A stretch of DNA of 64,000 bases. Source: Imbricaverruca yamaguchii (taxonomy: Eukaryota; Arthropoda; Thecostraca; Neoverrucidae). Location of the stretch: contig JAOTOL010001598.1 of the NCBI GenBank assembly GCA_034440575.1, forward strand, positions 1,910,001-1,974,000, written 5' to 3'. How positions within the stretch are numbered: the first letter of the stretch is position 1; every line of letters begins with the position of its first letter. A model generated the notes under the pieces. It was not told the origin of the DNA. It did no database searches and saw only the letters and a program-made list of their open reading frames with translations. Made by a program: the position numbers and the translations under genes. This document shows, piece by piece, positions 56,244 to 64,000 of this stretch.

Positions 56244-56870
56244 GGTGCGAGACGTGCAAGAGGTCTGGACGTGGAAGGTGTGTGAGGTGTGTGAGGTGTG
56301 CGAGGTGTGCGAGGTGTGCGAGGTGTGCGAGGTGTGCGAGGTGTGTGAGGTGTGGTGTGTGGTGTGTGAGGTGCGAGGTGTGTGGTGTTTGAGGCGTAGG
56401 AGGTGCGTGAGCGAGGTATGCGAGGTGTGCGAGGTGTGTGTGGTGTGTGGTGTGTGGTGTGTGGTGTGTGGTGTGTGGTGTGTGGTGTGTGGTGTGTGGT
56501 GTGTGGTGTGTGGGTGTGAGGTGTGCGAGGTGTGCGAGGTGTGCGAGGTGTGTGGTGTGTGGTGCGTGAGGTGTGTGGTGTGTGAGGCGTGGGAGGTGCG
56601 TGAGGTATGTGTGGTGTGTGGTGTGTGTGTGGGTGTGTGGTGTGTGGTGTGTGGGTGTGGTGTGTGTGTGTGTGGTGTGTGGGTGTGTGGGTGTGTGGGT
56701 GTGTGGTGTGTGGGTGTGTGAGGTGTGTGGTGTGTGAGGTGTGTGAGGTGTGTGAGGTGTGTGAGGCGTGTGAGGTGTGTGAGGCGTGTGAGGCGTGTGA
56801 GGCGTGTGAGGCGTGTGAGGCGTGTTAGGCGTGTGAGGTGTGGAACGTGTGAAAGGTCAGGGCGTGGGAG
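56244..56870. repeat. G/T-rich array of 7-, 9- and 10-bp units (GTGTGAGGT, GTGTGGT)
   Basis: Blocks of GTGCGAGGT / GTGTGAGGT (9-10 bp), a (GTGTGGT)n block at about 56430-56515, GTGTGGGT at 56630-56715 and GTGTGAGGC at 56760-56830. All guanines lie on the plus strand. It produces Cys/Val-rich accidental frames. Confidence 0.95.
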
Positions 56871-57221
56871 GTCTGGGAGGTTTGTTTGTTTATTGTTTAT
56901 TGTTTATTGGGTGGTTCACGACGCACTTTATGCACATCCACGGCTAATGGCGCCGCCCATACCGTCTCGCCGGTGGGCCGAGGGGTTGGTAGGTATGGGA
57001 GGTGTGGGAGGTCCGGGACCTGTGAGAGATCTGTGTCTGGGAGATGTGGGAAGTCTAGGAGGCCCGGAACCTGTGAGAGATCTGAGTGTGGGAGGTGTGG
57101 GAAGTCTAGGAGATGCGCCTCGGAGTGATGAGCATCTTCTCGCTTTTGTCAGTGATGTAGCTGCACTACATGCTGCAGTTCTACCTCTGCCATGTCTCCA
57201 ACGCCTGTCATGTGTGGCGCC
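56871..57221. other. Unique sequence with weak repeat
   Basis: GGAGGTGTGGGAAGTCTAGG / GACCTGTGAGAGATCTG units at about 56995-57115 repeat about 2.5 times with a period of about 45-55 bp. No gene recognised. Confidence 0.55.
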
Positions 57222-57308
57222 AATGTACCGGTACACTTGATTGATTATTTGGGCTTAAGGGCGCGCCGACTACAAGGTCATTTAGCGCCCATAATGTACC
57301 GGTACACT
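57222..57308 (-). mobile_element. Micro-SINE (55 bp) with perfect 16-bp target-site duplication
   Basis: The insert at 57238-57292 is flanked by identical AATGTACCGGTACACT (57222-57237 and 57293-57308). On the minus strand it reads ATGGGCGCTAAATGACCTTG, then TAGTCGGCGCGCCCTTAAGC and CCAAATAATCAATCA. GGGCGC and GCGCCC can pair, giving a small terminal stem, and the tail is (AATC)n. No tRNA-like head is present. Confidence 0.95.
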
Positions 57309-57803
57309 AGTGTCCAATCGGTCATTGCTGCAAGTGAGTACCCCTGTGGGGCAGCGCTACCGCACCAGCTCCTCCCCTGGGTGACACTATGTAGATAGCA
57401 TCAGCCGGAACATCCGCCATAGCTAGCAACGGCGTCTTTATCCAACCGTCGCACGCGCCACACTTTTCAAAGTGCTCCACACGGTGCTATTTACGAAGAC
57501 TTGGTGAGGAGTTATGAAATATTTACACACAGCACGGTACGCAGGAGTATCAAAATGGAACCAATTGTGCCAGTCTTTTTCAGTTGTGGACACGTGGACG
57601 TTACTGTCTGGTTCTTCCACGTGGCAGCTTTTCGCACGTCCAAATATATAACGGTGTTTCACCATTTTCTTCAAACCTTACTTCCATAAACTGGCTGACT
57701 TTATTGTGTAGCGTGACCGACCGATGGCAAAAGTTGACTTCCCACATGGCGAACTATCCATTTATGGACACACTGCTGATAAATTCCTCGCTCGCTCGCC
57801 CAG
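57309..57803. other. Unique sequence
   Basis: Nothing recognised. Confidence 0.5.
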
Positions 57804-58542
57804 CAGTGGCGGATCTAGGATTTGGCCCGGGGTCTCTATCGTGTTTGTTATATTGATCGGGTGGTGGAAGGGGAGGGGGTGTGTGCCTCGAAAATGTCTG
57901 GGTCGCATTGCAGGCAGCCTCGTGCCACAGCTGGTGTTAGTCTTCGTGGGTCCCCAAGCTAACGGAGATTATTCGTGAGCAGTCGATGGGTCCATGGCAC
58001 TAGGTCAGTCTGCGGGAGGCCCTTAAAAAATGTGAGCGTCTATTTCGAAAATTATGTGTGCGCCCTTGGGCCCAGAAAACATCCATATCGGCCCTGGGCC
58101 CTCTTCGGTCGCTGATGGTCCTCTCCGTCGGCTCAAGGGCTCTCTTTACTGGAGCGCGCATCGACTGCATCGGCCATGCAGCGGCTCTCTGCTGGATTCT
58201 CCTCGTCAGCACGGGACCATTCCAACGAGCCGATCCCTTCGTCGATCCATTCGTCGGCCTAGAAACCCTTCACGTTCGCCCGGACCGGAGCCCCCAGCAC
58301 CTGGCCGAGGGAACTCGCCATGTACTCGATGGCCAAACTCTCCATAGACTCTGGGGGCCCTCTACCGAGCCAGAGCCCCTTTCGTCAGTCAGGGACTCTT
58401 CACGTCCACACATAGGTCCAATAAGCCCGGTCCCGGTGCCCTCATCGGTCCCCGGAGGCCGCCTGGAGAGACAAATTTCTTGTGTGCTTCATCACGGATT
58501 ATGTTGAAGCACGTGTTCAAGAGCCCGCCTGATCCGCCATTG
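57804..58542. mobile_element. Possible non-autonomous DNA transposon with CARTGGCGGATC termini
   Basis: The left end CAGTGGCGGATCTAGGATTT (57804) is matched on the minus strand by CAATGGCGGATC ending at 58542. The CAGTGGCGGATCTAGG start is a common transposon-terminus style in invertebrate genomes. About 740 bp between them has no transposase. GGGCCC-containing palindromic words (58069-58110, 58350) are scattered inside. No flanking duplication was identified. Confidence 0.5.
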
Positions 58543-60209
58543 CTACTCGCCACCTCAATTGATCCACTTAGGTTTGAAGTCATTCGGGTACTTCTGACGC
58601 GGAATACGGTTCTTGGCTGTTCGCCATACATATTACACACATATTCCCAATTGTATACTGAAATGCACATTGAAATGCTCGAGGTCCATGAAAGGCAGGA
58701 GATTGAAAGGATCCAGATTCATGGAAGGCAGGAGTCTCAGGATTCTGCATCCGGAACAGCATTTGGCAACTCCAATGCATTGCGTGTATATTTAAACACT
58801 GGTTATGCTGAAAATGTCCTAACACCGACCCAGTTTGAGGCACCACCAGCTGGGGAAACTACGAGGTGACGTGAATAGCAATGTTAGGGATGGATGTTGA
58901 ACTCAGCCTTGCACGCTTGGGAGACCCGACGCGGGTGACCGCATACAAGGTGGTGTAGCTGCGGAGCAAATCATCGTGATACCTCGTCCCCACCGGTACG
59001 GGGACCGATCCAGGAATCTTCACGCGGACAGCACCCGTCTGGACGGGTGCCTTCGGGTGAAAACCCGTTAAGATGGGAGTTTGTGAGGCCGGACTCAAGC
59101 TAACTGAATGGTGCCTTTTCCTCTCAAGAGGGTATCTTCTTCTCCGAGGGGCGACATGGGTTGAAAAATCTGTTCAGTGAGGGCATCTACTGCGCCACCT
59201 CTACGCGGGATGAAAGGGGCACATCCCCCAGTGCCATAATCCCTCTGTATCCGCGCCTGCAAATATATAAGGTCGACATTATCCGTCTCCACCGAACTGC
59301 TTCGGCTTCAGATACACTCGGAAACGTCTAAAATAAAAAGTTCTTGTCGACGTCGAGGTCGACTTGACTCACCCTCGGTTAACTGATCCGATTATGAATC
59401 ACAAACTTCTCCGAGAACAATACCTCCTTACAAAATATTTATAATGTAGGCTCTGGCCTTTCACCATGTCCTAACTCCCGCTTGTTGATGAGGGGCATTA
59501 ACTGCCATCGAACCAGACAGAACATGCTCAGGTTCTGGCTGTGTATCTATACCGTAAACATCTTCGGAAACATGAGAGCTCCAAATCACGTCCTCAAAAT
59601 CACTCCCGCCCAGTGTTAAAATAACGGTTTTTCGTTAGGTGTGAGATGTCGAAACGAGCACAGTAGCATGTTGAAATTTGTCATGGAATTAGTATCATTT
59701 CAAATCATTTTGATGTCTTTCAGACTCAAATTTGAGCCAATGGTGTACTCATGCTGCACCTTCATTAGTTTTTTAGATTCATAATTTATGGAGAGCTATA
59801 TTCGGGATAACGAGAAAAAGCCTATTCTATACACTGGTGATGTATGCCATATCGCATTATCGATAATCCCTTTACATGAAATTGCATTGCGAAATGTTCG
59901 TGTATCATCATCCCTTATCGAGAGCATGATCATGCTACTAACAAACAAGGTACTCTTAGAAGGAAGACACGAAGACTTCATTTGCACACATCAAGAAGCA
60001 GGATCCCGATACTTCCCCGGAGAAGGATGTCGAATTAGTGTTCAGAAAGTGGTATATTCCACCCTATTTTACAAATGATTTAACACTGCTCCCGCCCGAG
60101 GCCAGCCCAGGTAGCACGATCAAACCGCCACGAGCCACATACCCCGCCCCGCCCCACGTACACACGAGTCGGTGCAGACGAGGGCACACGAGCAGCGCAC
60201 ACCACTAAC
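58543..60209. other. Unique sequence
   Basis: 58880-59300 carries minus-strand frames and a GGCGCGGATACAGAGGG word (minus, about 59262) that resembles another transposon terminus. 59340-60080 is AT-rich. A 96-codon plus frame at 59788 has no recognised motif. Confidence 0.45.
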
Positions 60210-60339
60210 CTGCGAGACGTATTTCGGGTCGATGTCGGATAGTTCACGCGCCCGCCGACAGAGCGGCGTGTTGGCGCCCGAGGTGGGCGCGGCCACCGTC
60301 GCTGGCGGGCAGACCAGCCCCGCGGACGGCGTGTGCGAC
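60210..60339 (-). CDS. Possible upstream coding exon, perhaps of the RhoGAP gene
   Basis: On the minus strand, CCTCTGGCCCCAG is a fair acceptor and CAG|GTTAGT a donor. Between them lie one base and 43 codons, including PPATVAAPTSGANTPLCRRA and RELSDIDPKYVSQ, ending in phase 0. The frame closes upstream with a TGA at 60362-60360, so it must be an internal exon if real. Phase 0 at its 3' end fits the 44295-44453 exon, and both are on the minus strand about 16 kb apart. Whether it belongs to that gene or another is unknown. I do not recognise the sequence itself. Confidence 0.4.
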
Positions 60340-60929
60340 CTGGGGCCAGAGGCATCACGTCAGGTCGCCGGGAACAGACGGCACGGCCGGAACCAACGCG
60401 ACGCGGCGCCATTTGACGGAGCAGAGGTGCAAATCAGGATGGAAACAACGTCAGGAAAGTTGTTCACCCCGTGGCGAAACGTCCGAAGAGTTCGGGTCTT
60501 GGGGTTTCGGGGAACGCCCACGATAAACAGCTCGTACACCAAATATTGTCTGAGCTTGCCGCTGGTCATAGGTTGTCCGAATGCAAATGGTGAAACGCAA
60601 AATACGGGTGGAAATGTGCAGGTTCCTGCAGGATGACGGGTTGGCATTATTGTATTTGATTATTGTGACCTTCAATATTTAAAGCACAGACTGAAGTGGT
60701 AAACCAACCTTGATTTTGTAGGAGTTTGCTTAAAACACCACAGTAGACACAGACGAAGACATAGAAGTACGTGCAGATATAGGCTTGGGCAAATTTTCGA
60801 CATTCCTTACTCACGGGTTAGGTCGGTGTGAGAGGGGTAAGAATGGAGATAAGGAGGGAACGGACGGCCGACCCGCTCAGGGGTCAGTGCACGACTGCGC
60901 ATCCTGGCGTCCTTGAAATGCGCCGCGCG
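60340..60929. other. Unique sequence
   Basis: Nothing recognised. Confidence 0.5.
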
Positions 60930-61640
60930 TCAAAATCGCAGGCGGAGAGCAGCGCCACCTATGGTTGGCACGACCAGCTGTAGTGATGACAACCCCCCGC
61001 CAGGTGTTAAACCAAACAGAATCGACCAGGTGTCTTGTTGCGAGTTGATTGTTGGTAATTGTTTTCGAATTAGCAGCGTGTCTGCTACTTTCTCGTCGGC
61101 TTTGTCTTTACACCTGTGCATAATGCTGGTGTGTAGATGTTCATCCGGTGGCATAGGATGAAAATGCACAGCGTGGGCACCAAACGCTCTGCCGGTGGTG
61201 TTATTGGCAGCGTCGAGTTGTTGGCCATTGAGCGAAGGCGCAGATCGCGCTCCGTCTCCTATGATGTAAATTTGGTCACACGAGTCACATTTTATGCAAT
61301 ACACCACACACTTAGAGGAGCATCGGATCCTCAGGCCCCAGTGGCAAGTGGTACATGTGCGCGGGCCGGCTGCGCACGAAGGGGGCTCCAGCACCGACTG
61401 AACCAGCACGCCATTCAGTGTGCATTCCCAGGAAACCTTTCAAGGTGGGCCTGATGATCGCACGGCACTTTCGAGTTTGTTTGCATAGTTTGCCATCAGT
61501 ATAGGGAAGCACCACAGATACTTGGTATTTTCACGTTGACTTTCCTAAATTTGCTGTCCGCGCCTTGGCTGTTCGACACTTCGTTGGTGAGGCGTGAGAT
61601 GAGGTTCTTAGGACAGCCATTAGACCTCCAACACATCATG
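60930..61640 (-). mobile_element. 3' fragment of a Penelope-like retroelement with GIY-YIG domain
   Basis: The minus strand reads first NGCPKNLISRLTNE (about 61590-61630) and then, in a shifted frame, VVLPYTDGKLCKQTRKCRAI (about 61455-61515). After another frameshift comes LVQSVLEPPSCAAGPRTCTT-C, followed by SKCVVYCIKCDSCDQIYI. The PxLxxLxxPP-C-xxC / VVYxIxCxxCxxxYIG order is typical of the GIY-YIG endonuclease region at the C-terminus of Penelope-like elements and related retroelements. The catalytic Tyr-Ile-Gly is disrupted by an extra residue (YIIGD). At least two frameshifts make it inactive. The reverse transcriptase part would lie toward higher coordinates, where the 85-bp array now sits. 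Confidence 0.8.
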
Positions 61641-61660
61641 TCGGCTCTGACAGGCTGCAC

Positions 61661-62345
61661 AGCAGGGCGCATCTCTGGCGTGTGTGTGTCAGCAGCGCGC
61701 AGGCGCCGGCTGGTCCCGAGCCGCTCCTGTGGGCTCGGAGATACCAGCAGGGCGCACCTCTGGCGTGTGTGTCAGCGCGCGCAGGAGCCGGCTGGACTCC
61801 CCGAGCCGCTCCTGTGGGCTCCGATAACAGCAGGGCGCACCTCTGGCTGTGTGTGTCAGCAGCGCCAGGAGCCGGCTGGACTCCCCGAGCCGCTCCTGTG
61901 GGCTCCGGCAGGGCGCACCTCTGGCGTGTGTGTGTCAGCAGCGCGCAGGCGCCGGCTGGACTCCCCGAGCCGCTCCTGTGGGCTCCGATACCAGCAGGGC
62001 GCACCTCTGGCGTGTGTGTGTCAGCAGCGCGCAGGCGCCGGCTGGACTCCCCGAGCCGCTCCTGTGGGCTCCGATGCCAGCAGGGCGCACCTCTGGCGTG
62101 TGTGTGTCAGCCGCGCACAGGAGCCGGCTGGACTCCCCGAGCCGCTCCTGTGGGCTCCGATGCCAGCAGGGCGCATCTCTGGCGTGTGTGTCAGTCCCGC
62201 ACAGGAGCCGGCTGGACTCCCCGAGCCGCTCCTGTGGGCTCCGATGCCAGCAGGGCGCACCTCTGGCGTGTGTGTGTCAGCAGCGCGCAGGCGCCGGCTG
62301 GACTCCCCGAGCCGCTCCTGTGGGCTCCGGTCCCAGCAGGGCGCC
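61661..62345. repeat. ~85-bp minisatellite (CAGCAGGGCGCACCTCTGGC)
   Basis: About eight copies of CAGCAGGGCGCACCTCTGGC, then GTGTGTGTCAGCAGCGC, GCCGGCTGGACTCCCCGAGC and CGCTCCTGTGGGCTCCGATG. One unit near 61911 is shortened, and alternation of GCGCAGGCGC and CACAGGAGC variants is seen. It begins immediately next to the Penelope-like fragment. Confidence 0.96.
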
Positions 62346-64000
62346 GGCTGTCACAGCGCCTCCGGACGTGGACGTGCCACCGGCCAGCGCTGCCAGCTGG
62401 CCTGCCGCTGACGTGCGCTCCCTGTTCAACGCCGAGACGATTCGCCGGCCACACGTGTTTTCCTCGATTTCGTCGTCGACGAAGATCGTTGCCTGCCTAC
62501 CGAGCGTCCAGATGGAACGGACAAACGTGACGAGTCTGCGGACGCCTGCTCCCGCGTCAGCGTTCCGGGAATGTGTGGTTTACAGCGACGTCGGTCGCAG
62601 GTGGCACATTCGGTGACCCTTAACGTGCCAGCTGCGAGGTCACATTCAGCATCACTCAAGGTAGCCTCGCCAGACGAACAAACATACGGATGGTGTCGTC
62701 GGCCCACCAACGAGCCTGGCGGAATTTGTGACGAATTTCGGCAGCAAACCAGTGCGACGCAGTGGTGAGAAAATAAATATAAATCGGAATACGAACTGCC
62801 TTTGCCAGCGTTGACAATGTTGACGATCCTAGCATGACACACCTACCTAGTACCTACGACCATAATCAGTGTAGTGTTCGCCAAACTCCCTGCTCTGTGA
62901 CCATGGTTATCCAAACTATCATACACCACAAAAATTGACTCCTTGCATCACCAGATAAAGAACCATACTTAGCCACAATCGCGGCTAATCATGTCATTGC
63001 CCAATGGTGACACTTGTGATGAAGGGGGAGCAGAATGTTCTATGGGTCCATATTATACGGTGACCTCTGGCTAATACCGAGATCCACTTCTGACATTCTT
63101 CTCAAGCCATATTGGGTCCTTGACACGAACATCTGGCAACGGCATTGAAGATAATGCACATTTGATATTTCAGGCGATCATGAGAGCTGCAGTAGCATTC
63201 TAAGAGGATGCAAGAGCAGAACAGATGAGCTGCCAACAAGATTGGAAGAATGCCAGCTTGCCAGCATGCACAATGGAAACCGAAGTCTGCATCGCTCTGC
63301 ATATGACCCTAATGACATTGAATATATTCTGCATAATGGTGCGGGTGGTGTACGTGTGCAACCTAACCAGACAATGACATACATACTGCGTATGCCACAG
63401 TCTGGTACAGGTGAATTAATAAACAGCCATGCCTTGTGTGTTCTTTTCTTACATTGATGACAAATGCTCAGCCAGAAAACCAGAAGTGTTTGGAGAAATA
63501 CACGATGAAAGGCAGAACTATGGGACCACAGTAGCCCATACGCACTTGGCAAGGCATCTAGTGAATCAATGTTGAAAATTTTGTTTGTCATCACAAGTCA
63601 TATGCTTTGTCATGGCCTGGGACTTATTAGGAAGTGTGAGGAGCAATAATTGCAAATAATGCTGTTGAATGGATGGAGAATGCACTCAACAATTTCTCGA
63701 AATATTTTCTGAGTGCACAAGCGATACCTGAGGGCACACCATAGTTTGCAGATACATGAGTGCCCTAACAGGGCCCTACGGGGGGACCAGGCCCTCTTAG
63801 GGTTCAAAATTATCATCACTAGAACCTGAAAAAAAAATCCATAGCGTGCTTCCATCTCCAAGCTGAACAACGTTGTTGAAAATGTTGAACAAATTCACGG
63901 ATTGAAATAGTCCGCCTTTAGTCTGAATAGTCTGAATAGAACAGCTAAAATAGTCTGAGATACTTGATGATTCAAACTCTACCCCTCAAACAAGATCGGA
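62346..64000. other. Unique sequence to window end
   Basis: GC-rich to about 62740, then AT-rich. Short frames at 63178-63594 and 63242-63457 have no recognised domain. A GGGCCCTACGGGGGGACCAGGCCC stretch near 63773 is a weak palindrome, given here by its ends only. No gene recognised. Confidence 0.5.

Noticed and set aside
57438..57674. Minus-strand 78-codon frame suspected to be transposon-derived
   Set aside because: I could not place it in any transposase family, and both strands are open.
61536..62616. 291-, 282- and 255-codon overlapping frames (+)
   Set aside because: All three frames are open through the 85-bp array, so none is specific.

Overview
This window looks like animal nuclear DNA, probably from an invertebrate. 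The evidence is split genes with GT/AG splice sites, a ciliary gene (CFAP119), a PX-domain RhoGAP gene, tRNA-derived SINEs with target-site duplications, a decayed Tc1/mariner copy and a Penelope-like GIY-YIG relic. I see no operons, ribosome-binding sites or bacterial genes. A crustacean or another arthropod with flagellated sperm would fit, but the species cannot be named from this sequence alone.

Only two genes are recognised with confidence. The first is an intact single-exon CFAP119 (CCDC189) homologue on the minus strand at 18044-18934. The second is a split minus-strand gene of the ARHGAP32/33 family. Two adjoining exons (44295-44453 and 42011-42247) encode the run-in to and first half of the PX domain. 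A phase-compatible possible upstream exon lies at 60210-60339. The SH3 and RhoGAP exons were not found, so the gene probably continues below 42 kb or outside the window. Weaker exon candidates lie at 7360-7540, 36744-36882, 50125-50310, 51797-51898 and 54073-54264. A long frame broken by one stop lies at 37344-38237.

The dominant feature is tandem repetition. About thirty separate arrays, with unit lengths of 3 to 92 bp, cover roughly a quarter of the 64 kb. The largest is a 47-bp unit repeated about 46 times (32285-34453). The most homogeneous is a 14-bp unit (AGGTCACGGACCAC) at 12112-13345. Several unrelated arrays share the core word GTGAC/GTCAC. Many very long open frames in the window are side effects of these arrays and are not genes.

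Dispersed mobile DNA forms the second layer. A SINE superfamily has a tRNA-like head, a short body and a 3' end reading roughly GCGYCSTAAARCC followed by an AATC-type tail. Two full-length copies (158 and 161 bp) have perfect duplications of 13 and 16 bp. Two micro-copies of only 52-55 bp, containing just the 3' module, have 12- and 16-bp duplications. A third micro-copy has a near-perfect duplication. Two non-coding elements with inverted termini, the mariner relic and the Penelope relic complete the set. The remaining sequence is unique and mostly GC-rich, and shows nothing recognisable.
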